Positions 8,858 to 17,744 of a stretch of 64,000 nucleotides of DNA are shown piece after piece; position 1 is the first letter of the stretch; each line of letters begins with the position of its first letter. Below the pieces are notes generated by a model. That model was given only the letters and a program-made list of their open reading frames with translations. It did no database searches and was not told where the DNA came from. The stretch is taken from assembly GCA_017479385.1 (NCBI GenBank), contig JAFVCE010000017.1, positions 124,001 to 188,000 on the forward strand, in the 5' to 3' direction. The position numbers and the translations under genes are program-made. Source of the stretch: Bacteroidales bacterium. GTDB lineage: Bacteria; Bacteroidota; Bacteroidia; Bacteroidales; P3.

Positions 8858-9023
8858 CAAAATAATTTTCATTTAACGAAAAAAAAATCACACCCAGTAT
8901 CTCTGCAGGCTGAGAATATGAGTGCAGGAACTTTAAAAAGCCCAGTATATTTGCCCAATTATGAGAAGAATAAGCACGCCAGCCGCTGCATTTTTAATCA
9001 AATAAATTATGTAGAATTTCATC

Positions 9024-9113
9024 CTGTTTTATTCCTCCACCTGTCAGTGGGCTCACCCAGTCGAGCGCGGGGGTGGAGGAAGTCCTGCCGTTTGATGGAG
9101 CTACGAATGTATG
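9024..9113 (-). pseudogene. Decayed fragment of a second DUF262 gene
   Basis: About 85 bases are clearly alignable with an internal stretch of the intact DUF262-HNH gene (near 6728-6825); for example GGCTCACCCAGTCGAG and GAGGAAGTCCTGCCG-like blocks recur in the same order. Translated on the minus strand the fragment reads YIRSSIKRQDFLH, then after a one-base shift PALDWVS and, further on, VEE followed by a stop. This mirrors [20 protein letters not shown]...VEEY at residues 189-214 of the intact protein. It starts directly beyond the stop codon of the 118-aa protein. It is a remnant, not a gene, and shows that the island has been duplicated or rearranged. Confidence 0.8.
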
Positions 9114-9115
9114 GA

Positions 9116-9472
9116 CTATTTCGTGTTATATTTGTCCAGTAGAGCCTGGCGCATATCATCTCTTTCTTTGTTCAAGTTGCGATTTAGAAGTTGCTGCTGT
9201 TCTGGTGACAAATGTACTATTTTCACACCGACAGTCCCCATTCTATTGGTCTGCTCCTTTTGCATATATTGCAACAATTCTTCTGGTGAAAAATCATTTT
9301 GAGAATGTAGTAGAATCTGTGCAAGTTTGCCTTTGCGTTCTTCTATATTGCAATGCTCTATACGCTGTTGGGCCTTTTGTGTATCAATAAAGCCAGTACT
9401 CCTTTTTGCTTCTATTGCAATAAGCATTTGAAGAAGTTCAGGTTCTGTAATTTTTTCTATGTCGTATACCAT
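9116..9472 (-). CDS. 118-aa protein sharing a domain with the helicase C-terminal region
   Basis: I do not recognise a named family. Residues 7-70 (TEPELLQMLIAIEAKRSTG..., FSPEELLQYM) align with residues 507-566 of the neighbouring helicase (TDEEVAHLLLMIENKHPTG..., FSREEIIALL), preserving the IE-K--TG-I-T core and the FS-EE motif, so the two probably share a small helical domain. The rest (70-118) is charged and Gln-rich, possibly coiled coil. It starts 52 bases after the helicase stop on the same strand and should be cotranscribed. Its stop abuts the DUF262 remnant, so the C-terminus could be altered relative to relatives. A role as an accessory subunit of the helicase is inference. Confidence 0.65.
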   Translation of the reverse strand: MVYDIEKITEPELLQMLIAIEAKRSTGFIDTQKAQQRIEHCNIEERKGKLAQILLHSQNDFSPEELLQYMQKEQTNRMGTVGVKIVHLSPEQQQLLNRNLNKERDDMRQALLDKYNTK

Positions 9473-9524
9473 AATACATAATTATTTAAAGTGGAATTTT
9501 GCTAAAACAACATTTTGATTTAGG

Positions 9525-11567
9525 TTATTTAATGCCTATTTCCCAGCCCAGCTGGAGAGTTTTGTTTATCTCTTCCAATAGTTTCTTTTTCTGCACACAG
9601 GCGTGATTGACAACAATGTAATAGCCATCATAAAAAAATGACCTGTTGGGATAGGACGGGTGCGGAGCATCACTGACTAAATATCTTCCTAACGTGGCAA
9701 TTTTGGCTTTAAACACGTTCTCGACACCGGCATCTCGAATGGCTCTGATAAAAGTATCAATACCCTTCTTCTCCTGGATAATAGTTCCATCTTTTTTTCT
9801 TACATACAATCCCTCAAACGGTATTTCACTTTCTTTTACCGTCATAGACGTCTCAGCTGGTGCTAGCTCGGACAGCAGAGCAATAATCTCTTCTCGGCTA
9901 AATCCTTGGCTGACGACATTATCTATCAGTGTCAACATTCGCTCATTATGTTGCATTGTAAGCCACTCTTCTATACTTTCTGTTTTTATTACACCCGTAG
10001 GGTGTTTGTTTTCAATCATCAGCAGCAAATGAGCCACCTCTTCGTCTGTGGCTGTATTGATATTTATGCTGTCATCATCTGTAAGTACTATTATTTCTTC
10101 TTCCATATTGTGTTTTATGTTTTCTATAGGTTTTTTCTCTGCTATGGGTTCGTCAATGTCGTCCGCCTGAGCATTCGCAACAGGCTGATACGTCTCGGGT
10201 GCCTCAATGCTTGTATACACCATTTGCATTTCCTCGTTACCCTCGCTCAAATCCCGTGGCACATATTGATGTTCTTCTAACAGCCCACCGCCGCAGGTTC
10301 CAGTCTCATCCCAATCCTCGCGTCCTTCAAAATGGTGTTGCCAATGTCTGCGAGCCGACGGGAGACCAAATCGGTTGTATAATCCGACATTATCGAGGAA
10401 CAGCACTTTCTCCTTGCCCCAGGCTATCCTAAATCCACGACCGACCTGCTGCAGGTACATCGAAAGCGATTTGGTGGGTCGGCATAGCTGAATAAATTCC
10501 ACATCGGGGCAATCAAATCCTTCGCTGAAAATATTGACGTTGAAAATAATGTCAATTTCTCCTTTTCTGAACTCTTTCACTGCAGAATTGCGTTCTTCCT
10601 TAGGCGTCAAGGAGTCAATGTAAGCTACACGGTAGCCATGTTGGGAGAATAGAGTCGCGAGCATTTCGTTGTGCTTCCTGTTTATTGTATACACAATGCC
10701 CTTCTTCCCTTTAGCAAAACGCTCGTATGTTTCCAATATGCCGGCCCTGATACGGTCTTGGTTCAGCAGACGTTCCATCTCTAGCTCATCGTAATCGCCA
10801 CTAAAGTCGGTCTTCAGGTGGTCAATCTTATACTGCATCTGTGAGTCGGGACGGATAGAGAAGTATTCATAGTTGCATAAGTAGTTCTGCTCAATGAAAC
10901 GATATACTGGCTGACTGAGGATGAGTTTGTCGTATGTATCTGTAAAGGGTTGATGATTCAAGCGACATGGAGTCGCTGTCACACCAAGCAGACGAGCATT
11001 GGGCCACGCTTGTCGTATGCGTTGATAGCTGTCGGCGGGAGAATGGTGAGCTTCGTCAATGATGATAAAGTCGAAATTGGTGTCCTGTTCCCATTGTGTA
11101 AGACGTCTACGACGGCTTAAGGTCTGCACCGATGCCACAATAACATTACGGCTACTTCCGAATACCTTTCCTCCACTTATAGTGCCACACACGTGTTTGT
11201 ATTTACTGGTCAGGGTATCTTCTATCTGTTCCAGTAGTTCCACACGATGTACCAGCACAAGTATTTTGGGTATATTCCACTTCAGACGCTCGTCTATGTC
11301 CTTTTTTGAACAAGCCGAACCTTTATCGTAAAAATAGTCTTGCAGGTCTTTGATGATTGAGGAAAAAAGATGAGTCTTGCCAGTGCCTGTCGGCATCTGA
11401 AGCATAACACCCATCTTGCCCTCAGCCCATGCCCTATAGATAGCCGACTTGTTCTCTTGCTGGTAGGGGCGTAACTTCCTGTTATAGGATTGCCTACGAG
11501 AGTAGGCATCCAATTCGGCAAAATCTATCGTACGAATGGTATCTTTGTCCACAACACTTGTATTCAT
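9525..11567 (-). CDS. SF2 DEAD/DEAH helicase of restriction type, with extra C-terminal domains
   Basis: 680-aa ATP-dependent nucleic-acid translocase resembling type III restriction subunit and UvrB-like SF2 helicases. Motif I is MPTGTGKTHLF (58-68), motif Ia VLVHRVELLEQ (104-114), motif II IIIDEAHHSP (168-177), motif III GVTATPCRL (195-203), motif V NIFSEGFDCPDV (345-356) and motif VI QQVGRGFRIAW (373-383). After the two RecA lobes comes a linker, a helical domain at about 505-570 that is shared with the 118-aa neighbour, and a C-terminal alpha/beta region (about 583-680: DGTIIQEKKGIDTFIRAI ... YYIVVNHAC) that I cannot name with certainty. No nuclease motif is visible, so cutting would need another protein. 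It lies downstream of the WYL regulator and the 24-codon ORF. Confidence 0.88.
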   Translation of the reverse strand: MNTSVVDKDTIRTIDFAELDAYSRRQSYNRKLRPYQQENKSAIYRAWAEGKMGVMLQMPTGTGKTHLFSSIIKDLQDYFYDKGSACSKKDIDERLKWNIPKILVLVHRVELLEQIEDTLTSKYKHVCGTISGGKVFGSSRNVIVASVQTLSRRRRLTQWEQDTNFDFIIIDEAHHSPADSYQRIRQAWPNARLLGVTATPCRLNHQPFTDTYDKLILSQPVYRFIEQNYLCNYEYFSIRPDSQMQYKIDHLKTDFSGDYDELEMERLLNQDRIRAGILETYERFAKGKKGIVYTINRKHNEMLATLFSQHGYRVAYIDSLTPKEERNSAVKEFRKGEIDIIFNVNIFSEGFDCPDVEFIQLCRPTKSLSMYLQQVGRGFRIAWGKEKVLFLDNVGLYNRFGLPSARRHWQHHFEGREDWDETGTCGGGLLEEHQYVPRDLSEGNEEMQMVYTSIEAPETYQPVANAQADDIDEPIAEKKPIENIKHNMEEEIIVLTDDDSININTATDEEVAHLLLMIENKHPTGVIKTESIEEWLTMQHNERMLTLIDNVVSQGFSREEIIALLSELAPAETSMTVKESEIPFEGLYVRKKDGTIIQEKKGIDTFIRAIRDAGVENVFKAKIATLGRYLVSDAPHPSYPNRSFFYDGYYIVVNHACVQKKKLLEEINKTLQLGWEIGIK

Positions 11568-11573
11568 AATGAT

Positions 11574-11648
11574 TTATGCTTTAAACAGAGCCGCTTTGGA
11601 ATGACTTTTCCCATCTACGTTAATCTGTTTTACCAAATACTGTGTCAT
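11574..11648 (-). CDS. 24-codon ORF between the WYL gene and the helicase gene
   Basis: ATG at 11648 to TAA at 11574 encodes MTQYLVKQINVDGKSHSKAALF plus KA. The start lies one base beyond the TAA of the WYL gene (TAAGCAATG arrangement within a few bases), and the stop is six bases before the helicase ATG, so it fills the only gap in this unit exactly. The composition looks protein-like, with no rare-residue bias. It may be a leader peptide or small effector that couples translation, or the surviving N-terminus of a deleted gene. No family is recognised. Confidence 0.4.
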   Translation of the reverse strand: MTQYLVKQINVDGKSHSKAALFKA

Positions 11649-11651
11649 TGC

Positions 11652-12716
11652 TTATTGTTTGTTTAGTGTTGTAGTAATTCTTTGCCTGGTTGTGTTTAGA
11701 ACCTCTTGTTGCCAGTTGGCCAGTTGCGGCGGAGCCAATACCACCACACTGCTCATAAGCGAACTGATAAGGTTGCGCAATTCATGATTGTCTTTCACCA
11801 GTAGGGTCACTTCGAGTGGCTCATCTGGCAGGTCGGGGCGGGGTAGTGTTTGCTGAGTGCTATGTAGCGGAGCCGCTTGCAGGTACTCGCGCATGGCTCC
11901 ATAAACCAGCAGGCGAACTTTTTCTATCGGTTTGTTGTATGGGTTAGTGATGCCCACCACCTGACCGAAATATTCGTCCCAATTCACTTCGGTAGTAAGA
12001 TATGGCTGATTAGATAGTGTAACTTTCTCAATCCTGTCTATTGCCAGCCAAAAGAAAGGCCATTGCCCGTCAGCCTGGGCTCGCAGCAAACTCTTCTCGT
12101 TTAATACAGCGGCGTACCAAAAGCGTTCATCTTGCTTAACGGCCAGCACACTCACCTCGTGTACCCTCGTATCGCCATCGAAAGGGTGGTATGTGATGGC
12201 AACGCTATAGCGTCGCAGGGCGGCATCGAAAAGGTCGCCGAGGTGGCGCATAGAACGTTTGTCGCGAATAGAGACTGCTCCACTATCAAGAAAGAGACAC
12301 CTTGGGGTTGCATTGCTCTCGCTATCGGCAAGGTTCATCTGTTCCATCAGTTGGCGAACTTGTGGTAGCCATGGCAGATTACTCACCGATTGGTACAAGA
12401 GGTGCATATTGGTCAGTAGTGCATTTTCGTCGGTGGTGAGATGAGGTATTGGCGGCACCTGACTGTACCGCAAAGTCACACGCCCCTCTTTACGGCGCTG
12501 TAAATCGGTACTTACGATGGGTTGCCTTACTATTGTTATTCCATTTGGTAGCCCTCTCTCTATTCGCTCTATATAGCGACGCAGCATATCGCGAGTTACT
12601 GATATGCCTGGCACCTCATTCAGTTGCCTCATGATACTTCCCATTGTGGGAGGGTCGCTAATGTTTCGCAACATTCTATCTATTATTATGATAATATCGT
12701 CTGTTTTCCTTGTCAT
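11652..12716 (-). CDS. WYL-domain transcriptional regulator
   Basis: 354-aa protein with an N-terminal winged-helix/HTH (about 10-85, including TMGSIMRQLNEVPGISVTRD and RRYIERIER), a central WYL domain (about 160-240: RRYSVAITYHPFDG, ERFWYAAVLNEKSL, FFWLAIDRIEKV) and a C-terminal WCX-like extension (about 245-350). WYL proteins are commonly repressors or activators of phage-defence loci that sense nucleic-acid or nucleotide ligands. It heads the minus-strand unit with the helicase, and its promoter region carries five TGAC/GTCA half-sites, consistent with autoregulation (inference). The start at 12716 follows from domain extent and the -7 element 20 bases upstream. Length is normal. Confidence 0.88.
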   Translation of the reverse strand: MTRKTDDIIIIIDRMLRNISDPPTMGSIMRQLNEVPGISVTRDMLRRYIERIERGLPNGITIVRQPIVSTDLQRRKEGRVTLRYSQVPPIPHLTTDENALLTNMHLLYQSVSNLPWLPQVRQLMEQMNLADSESNATPRCLFLDSGAVSIRDKRSMRHLGDLFDAALRRYSVAITYHPFDGDTRVHEVSVLAVKQDERFWYAAVLNEKSLLRAQADGQWPFFWLAIDRIEKVTLSNQPYLTTEVNWDEYFGQVVGITNPYNKPIEKVRLLVYGAMREYLQAAPLHSTQQTLPRPDLPDEPLEVTLLVKDNHELRNLISSLMSSVVVLAPPQLANWQQEVLNTTRQRITTTLNKQ

Positions 12717-12736
12717 TTCCCTATCATATTTTTTTG

Positions 12737-12744
12737 CAAAGGTA
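12737..12744 (-). promoter_or_regulatory. -7 element of the WYL-helicase unit
   Basis: TACCTTTG on the minus strand, 21 bases before the WYL start codon, fits TAnnTTTG. No TTTG-like -33 box is present, which would suit an activator-dependent or repressed promoter. Confidence 0.65.
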
Positions 12745-12760
12745 GCTATTTTTTAGTGTA

Positions 12761-12801
12761 TGACTGATGTGTTTGTCATCTTTGACATATAGGTGACGTC
12801 A
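12761..12801. promoter_or_regulatory. Candidate operator with five TGAC/GTCA half-sites
   Basis: Just upstream of the WYL -7 element, TGTCA-TCTT-TGACA (12774-12787) is a perfect inverted repeat and TGACGTCA (12794-12801) a perfect palindrome; another TGAC lies at 12761-12764 in the -33 position. The shared half-site and the position suggest binding by the WYL protein. The rest of the 12717-13050 gap holds only this operator, the WYL -7 element and the pepP promoter. Confidence 0.45.
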
Positions 12802-12993
12802 TCTCGGGTGCAATGTTACGAATTATTTCCGGTTTGGCAAATATTTTTTTTTCGCACCAGCCTGTCATTTCTATCAGCGCCGTGTTCGTTGCTCAACACG
12901 TCGGCAGGTGGGAATGGTATGAAAATCAGTCCTCTCCATTAGGTTACAGATAGGCTTTGGGTAGCCATTTTTGATGATTTTAGGAAGAAAAGA

Positions 12994-13023
12994 TTTGATT
13001 TTCAAAAAAAATGTGTATCTTTG
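12994..13023 (+). promoter_or_regulatory. Promoter of pepP
   Basis: TTTG (12994-12997) and TATCTTTG (13016-13023) are separated by 18 bases, a close match to the Bacteroidetes consensus, 27 bases before the start codon. Confidence 0.8.
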
Positions 13024-13050
13024 CAGTCTCAAAAAAAATAGATATTAATC

Positions 13051-14439
13051 ATGTTCAAGAAAGAAACCTACATCGCTCGTCGCCAACAACTCCGCAAGGA
13101 GATGGGCCACGGCATCATTATTATTCCTGGCAACCACGAAGCCCCCTGCAACTATAAGGACAACACCTACTGGTTTCGTCAAGATAGCACGTTCCTCTAT
13201 TTCTTCGGCCTGCAGCGCGAAGACCTGGTGGGCGTTATTGATTGCGACAACGGTAAGGACTACATCTTTGCCAACGACTACGACATAGACGATATTATCT
13301 GGACCGGTCCGCTACCGAGCGTTGCCGAGCTGGCCGCCCAGGTGGGTGTCGAGAACTCGGGCGATATGGCAGCCCTGCGCCGCCTGCTTGCCGGCAACGG
13401 TGGCGCTCGCCCCTGCGCCCACTTCCTGCCGCCCTATCGTGCCGACATTCGTGCCGACCTCGCCGACTGGCTCGGCATTAGCTACTCGGCCGTAGATAGT
13501 TACGCTTCGTTGCCGTTGGTGCTTGCCTGCGTGAAACAACGTATGATTAAGAGCGACGAGGAAATCGAAGAAATCGAGCGCGCCATTGCCACTGCCTACA
13601 ATATGCACGTCGGTGCCATGAAATTGGCCATGCCAGGCCGCTACGAATACGAGCTGGCCGGCTTCATGGAGGGCGAGGCTTGGAAAGGCAACGGCCCCGT
13701 GAGTTTCCCAATCATTATGACCGTACACGGCGAGACGCTTCACAACCACGGCCACAACAATCGACTCGAAGTGGGCCGTATGCTCGTGATGGATGCCGGC
13801 TGCGAAACCCCGATGAACTATTGCTCCGACATTACCCGTTCGGTGCCCGTGGGCGGACGCTTCGACGACCGTCAGCGGACCATTTACGAAATCGTGCTCA
13901 ACGCCAACCTCGAAGCACAGCGCCAAACTCGCCCAGGTGTTACCTATAAAGAAGTGCACACCGCCGCCAGCCGCGTCTTGGCCCAGGGCTATAAGGACCT
14001 CGGCATACTTCGTGGCAATGTAGACGACATTGTGGCCGCAGGTGCCCACAGCCTGCTCATGCCCCACGGCTTGGGCCACATGATGGGTCTCGACGTTCAC
14101 GACATGGAGAACTACGGCCAAATCAACGTCGGCTACGACACCGAAACCCGCCCCAGCGAGCAGTTCGGCCTCGGCAGCCTGCGCTGCGGCCGCCGCCTGC
14201 AACCCGGCTTTGTCATAACCGACGAACCTGGCTGCTATTTCATTCCCGCCCTAATCGACAAGTGGCAAGCCGAAGGCACCTGTCGCGACTTCATCAACTT
14301 CGACGAACTGAACAAGTGGCGCGACTTTGGCGGCATACGCATCGAAGACGACATACTGGTCACCACCGATGGCTGCCGCGTGCTTGGCAAGCCGATACCC
14401 AAAACCGTGGCCGAAATCGAAGAGGTTATGAACAGTTAG
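13051..14439 (+). CDS. pepP: Xaa-Pro aminopeptidase (aminopeptidase P, M24B)
   Basis: 462-aa cytosolic dimetal peptidase that removes N-terminal residues preceding proline. The N-terminal domain (1-170) shows the AMP_N pattern (RRQQLRKEMGHGIIIIPGN, then TYWFRQDSTFLYFFG). The M24 pita-bread domain supplies the five ligands in LVMDAGCE, CSDITRSVPVGG, MPHGLGHMMGLDVHD, VITDEPGCYFIP and GIRIEDDILVT. The length fits Bacteroidetes PepP (about 455-465). It is monocistronic, with its own promoter and a hairpin terminator downstream. Confidence 0.95.
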   Translation: MFKKETYIARRQQLRKEMGHGIIIIPGNHEAPCNYKDNTYWFRQDSTFLYFFGLQREDLVGVIDCDNGKDYIFANDYDIDDIIWTGPLPSVAELAAQVGVENSGDMAALRRLLAGNGGARPCAHFLPPYRADIRADLADWLGISYSAVDSYASLPLVLACVKQRMIKSDEEIEEIERAIATAYNMHVGAMKLAMPGRYEYELAGFMEGEAWKGNGPVSFPIIMTVHGETLHNHGHNNRLEVGRMLVMDAGCETPMNYCSDITRSVPVGGRFDDRQRTIYEIVLNANLEAQRQTRPGVTYKEVHTAASRVLAQGYKDLGILRGNVDDIVAAGAHSLLMPHGLGHMMGLDVHDMENYGQINVGYDTETRPSEQFGLGSLRCGRRLQPGFVITDEPGCYFIPALIDKWQAEGTCRDFINFDELNKWRDFGGIRIEDDILVTTDGCRVLGKPIPKTVAEIEEVMNS

Positions 14440-14550
14440 TTCGACGTGAGAAAGATTGCTCAAGAGCGTGTTCTATTGGGAAAAATCGCTCCCGACAGAC
14501 TGACTGGTAAGTAAAAAAGTATCTCTGTGTCCGGAATGGACACCACACAT

Positions 14551-14587
14551 TAGCCCCACTCCAGACCATAAAGGTAGGGTGGGGCTA
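14551..14587 (+). terminator. Hairpin terminator after pepP
   Basis: TAGCCCCAC (14551-14559) and GTGGGGCTA (14579-14587) form a 9-bp stem followed by TTATATTTCT. It lies 112 bases beyond the pepP stop. Confidence 0.6.
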
Positions 14588-14674
14588 TTATATTTCTGCG
14601 AAATTGTGAGCCCTTTGCGGGGGGCTAAACCCTGTTTTGGATGGGGGCTAAGTGCTTGATTGATAGGGCTTGTT

Positions 14675-14718
14675 CGACCTCAATACGACCTTAACCCCTC
14701 TTTGACCCCTTTCTAACC
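14675..14718 (+). repeat. Dispersed 11-bp tandem repeat, locus B (4 units)
   Basis: CGACCTCAATA and CGACCTTAACC are followed by two diverged units, CCTCTTTGACC and CCTTTCTAACC, all in 11-base register. The first 26 bases, with their TGTT flank, are identical to locus E at 43651-43676. CTGATTACCAG follows at 14741-14751. The locus sits in the convergent gap between pepP and clpC (14440-14866), which otherwise holds only the two terminators. Confidence 0.75.
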
Positions 14719-14789
14719 CCTGGGCAATGTTTTTAACTTACTGATTACCAGTGCGGAATGTTTAGGGTGAATAGATACTATTTTCTCGA

Positions 14790-14850
14790 TAAAAACAAAA
14801 ATCGGCCATCAGTTGTGGGGCGGGTTTTGGTGCGCCTTTGCTGATGGCCG
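14790..14850 (-). terminator. Rho-independent terminator of clpC
   Basis: On the minus strand CGGCCATCAG (complement of 14841-14850) pairs with CTGATGGCCG (complement of 14803-14812), and the 3' side runs into ATTTTTGTTTTT. It lies 17 bases beyond the clpC stop. Confidence 0.75.
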
Positions 14851-14866
14851 AATGGGGGGTAGGGGA

Positions 14867-17479
14867 CTACTCGGCCTGGGCCGGAGAGAGGTTGCTCTCG
14901 TTGATGGCTTGGCTTAGTTGGGCCGAGGTGTCGCCTTTGCGGATGTCGAAAATTATCTTTTCGTCGAGGTCGCTGCCCTGGGTGGTGATGGCAATGGTGT
15001 CGCCTGGTAGGATGTCGGCTTTGATAATCTCGTCGGCCAGGTCGTCCTCGATATAGCGCTGAATGGCGCGCTTGAGCGGGCGGGCACCGTACTGCTCGTC
15101 CCAGCCCTTGCGCAGCAGGAAGTCTTTGGCCTGTTCGTCTATTTCTACGCCGAAGCCCATCTGCTCTATGCGAGCGAAGAGGCCTTTGAGTTCGATGTCG
15201 ATAATGCGGTGTATGTCGTTGCGTTTCAGGCTGTTGAAGTAGACTATGTCGTCGATACGGTTAAGAAATTCGGGGGCGAAGGCCTTTTTGAGCGATTTTT
15301 CTATGACGTCGCGTTGCAGGGCGTCGCGCTCGGCTTCGCGGGCCGAGGTGTTGAATCCCACACCGGTGCCGAAGTCTTTGAGTTGGCGGCTGCCGATGTT
15401 CGAGGTCATAATGATGATAGTGTTTTTGAAGTCGACTTTACGCCCGAGGCCGTCGGTTAGTTGGCCGTCGTCGAGCACCTGCAGCAGGACGTTGAACACG
15501 TCGGGGTGTGCCTTCTCTATCTCGTCGAGCAGGACGATGGAGTAGGGTTTGCGCCGCACTTTCTCGGTGAGTTGTCCGCCCTCTTCGTAGCCCACATATC
15601 CCGGAGGCGCTCCGACAAGGCGGCTTACAGAGAATTTCTCCATATATTCGCTCATGTCGATGCGAATCATTGCGTTTTCGCTGTCGAAGAGGTAGCGGGC
15701 AAGGATTTTGGTGAGGTAGGTCTTGCCCACACCGGTTGGGCCGAGGAAGAGGAACGAGCCGATGGGTTTGTTGGGGTCTTTGAGGCCGGCGCGGTTGCGG
15801 CGTATGGCCTTGGCAATCTGCGTTATAGCGGTATCTTGACCCACGACGCTGCCTTGCAGTTCAGACTCGATGGTCATCAGGCGCGAGCTTTCGTTTTCGG
15901 CAATTCGCTGCACTGGGACGCCGGTCATCATGGCCACCACTTCGGCCACGTCGTTGGCGGTTACCTGAATGTGGCGGTTCTTCTCGTCGTCTTCCCAGCG
16001 CTTCTTCTCGTCGGCAAGGCGGGCGTTGAGTTCGCGTTCGCGGTCGCGGTATTCGGCAGCTTCGTTATATTTTTTCTCGGCCAGAACCTGTTTTTTCAGG
16101 CCGACGATTTTCTCGATTTCGTGCTCGAGGTCTATCACGGCTTGAGGAACCTCTACGTTGGCAATGCGGACGCGCGCGCCGGCTTCGTCGAGGGCGTCGA
16201 TGGCCTTGTCGGGCAGTAGGCGGTCGCTGACGTAGCGCTCGGTGAGCGAGACGCAGGCCTGGAGAGCTTCGTCGGTGAAAGCAACCAGGTGGTGTGCCTC
16301 ATATTTGGGGCGTATGTTGCGCAGAATTTCGAGTGTTTCTTCGGGCGAAGGGGCTTCGACGAGTACTTTTTGAAATCGGCGCTCGAGGGCTCCATCTTTT
16401 TCGATATATTGGCGGTACTCGTCGAGGGTGGTGGTGCCGATACATTGCAGGCGGCCGCGCGAGAGGGCGGGTTTGAACATATTCGACGCGTCGAGCGAAC
16501 CGCTGGCGCTGCCGGCTCCAACGATGGTGTGGATTTCGTCGATAAAGATAATGATGTTTGGGTTCTTTTCGAGTTCGTTGATGACGGCTTTCATGCGTTC
16601 TTCGAACTGGCCGCGATATTTGGTGCCTGCCACGAGCGAGGCGAGGTCGAGCGTTACGACGCGTTTGCCGTAGAGCGTGCGTGGAACGCGACCTTCGACA
16701 ATGTGCATGGCGAGGCCTTCGGCAATGGCTGTTTTGCCCACGCCGGGTTCGCCGATGAGAATGGGGTTGTTCTTTTTTCGGCGCGAAAGGATTTGGGCAA
16801 TGCGCTCCAGCTCGCGGTCGCGGCCCACGATGGGGTCGAGCTCGCCCTCCTCGGCAGCTTTGGTCAGGTCGCGGCCAAAATTCTCGAGCGCAGGGGTGGC
16901 CGACTGGCTCTTGCCCTGCTGGCGCTGACGCTGGTTGTCGGCCTGCTCGGGGTCGGGGTAGGGATTGTCGTTGTCGTCGTCGCTGGTCTGCGAAGAAAAG
17001 TCGGGCAACTCGCCCATTTGGTCGGTAGAGTTGGCCAAGCCGTTGTTGCTCTGCACCATACGGAAAAGGCGGTCGTGGGTAGCACCTGCTTTTTCGAGCA
17101 GTTTGGCTGCCATGTTTTCGCCTTCCATGAGGATGGCAAGTATCAGGTGGTCTGTGCCTATCTCTTTGGCTTTGAGCTTTGTGGATTCGAGAAAACTGAG
17201 GCGCAGCACCTTCTCGGCCTGGCGGAGCATGGGGAGTTCGGTGTCGTCGCTGTAGCGCACATCGCTGTCGATTTGGCTAATCGACGACTCAATGCGGCTA
17301 CGCATATCGGCCAGGTCGACCCCAGCGGCTGTCAGCAGCGCTACGGCCGAGCACTCCGGCTCGCGCAAAATGCCGAGAAACAGGTGCTCTACACCTATGG
17401 CGCCGTTCTTCAGACGCAGGGCTTCGTCGCGACTGTTGGCTATGACTTTTTTGACGTTTTGGCTTAACTTGGCTTCCAT
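14867..17479 (-). CDS. clpC: ATP-dependent Clp protease ATPase subunit (ClpC type)
   Basis: 870-aa class I Clp/Hsp100 unfoldase. It has an N-terminal Clp_N double repeat (1-145), a first AAA+ module with [15 protein letters not shown] and [14 protein letters not shown]-like Walker motifs (about 240-320), a UVR-containing middle domain ([19 protein letters not shown], near 460), and a second AAA+ module with [17 protein letters not shown] (about 590) and [14 protein letters not shown]. It ends in a D2-small domain ([16 protein letters not shown]). It should feed substrates to ClpP; no clpP is nearby. Length is slightly above B. subtilis ClpC (810), as is usual in Bacteroidetes. It is monocistronic and flanked by its own promoter and terminator. 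Confidence 0.95.
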   Translation of the reverse strand: MEAKLSQNVKKVIANSRDEALRLKNGAIGVEHLFLGILREPECSAVALLTAAGVDLADMRSRIESSISQIDSDVRYSDDTELPMLRQAEKVLRLSFLESTKLKAKEIGTDHLILAILMEGENMAAKLLEKAGATHDRLFRMVQSNNGLANSTDQMGELPDFSSQTSDDDNDNPYPDPEQADNQRQRQQGKSQSATPALENFGRDLTKAAEEGELDPIVGRDRELERIAQILSRRKKNNPILIGEPGVGKTAIAEGLAMHIVEGRVPRTLYGKRVVTLDLASLVAGTKYRGQFEERMKAVINELEKNPNIIIFIDEIHTIVGAGSASGSLDASNMFKPALSRGRLQCIGTTTLDEYRQYIEKDGALERRFQKVLVEAPSPEETLEILRNIRPKYEAHHLVAFTDEALQACVSLTERYVSDRLLPDKAIDALDEAGARVRIANVEVPQAVIDLEHEIEKIVGLKKQVLAEKKYNEAAEYRDRERELNARLADEKKRWEDDEKNRHIQVTANDVAEVVAMMTGVPVQRIAENESSRLMTIESELQGSVVGQDTAITQIAKAIRRNRAGLKDPNKPIGSFLFLGPTGVGKTYLTKILARYLFDSENAMIRIDMSEYMEKFSVSRLVGAPPGYVGYEEGGQLTEKVRRKPYSIVLLDEIEKAHPDVFNVLLQVLDDGQLTDGLGRKVDFKNTIIIMTSNIGSRQLKDFGTGVGFNTSAREAERDALQRDVIEKSLKKAFAPEFLNRIDDIVYFNSLKRNDIHRIIDIELKGLFARIEQMGFGVEIDEQAKDFLLRKGWDEQYGARPLKRAIQRYIEDDLADEIIKADILPGDTIAITTQGSDLDEKIIFDIRKGDTSAQLSQAINESNLSPAQAE

Positions 17480-17513
17480 TTCAAAGAGGATGTATTGTAA
17501 CTTTTTCGGGGTG

Positions 17514-17535
17514 CAAAATTATATAAAAAAACAAA
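17514..17535 (-). promoter_or_regulatory. Promoter of clpC
   Basis: TTTG (complement of 17532-17535) and TAATTTTG (complement of 17514-17521), 34 bases before the clpC start. The 265-base gap to gyrA also has TAAATTTG at 17674-17681 (plus), a possible gyrA -7 element. I see no heat-shock-type operator. Confidence 0.65.
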
Positions 17536-17744
17536 TATATGGCCAAAATCTTCCTACAAGTTATCAACAGCATAAAGTGAACGCAACGGGGTGGGGGAGA
17601 CCTTTCAACAAAAAGTGCACAATTGTTAATATTTTTTTACAAAAAAATAGGGCTCTAATTCAATAATTTTTCGTAAATTTGTAAATTATTTCAACCCCGA
17701 ACCTCGGGGCTAAACTATTGACAATAAGAAAACTAACAATACAA

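Noticed and set aside
17718-17744. Upstream start for gyrA adding nine residues
   Set aside because: The nine residues are unlike GyrA N-termini, and the ATG at 17745 gives the usual start.
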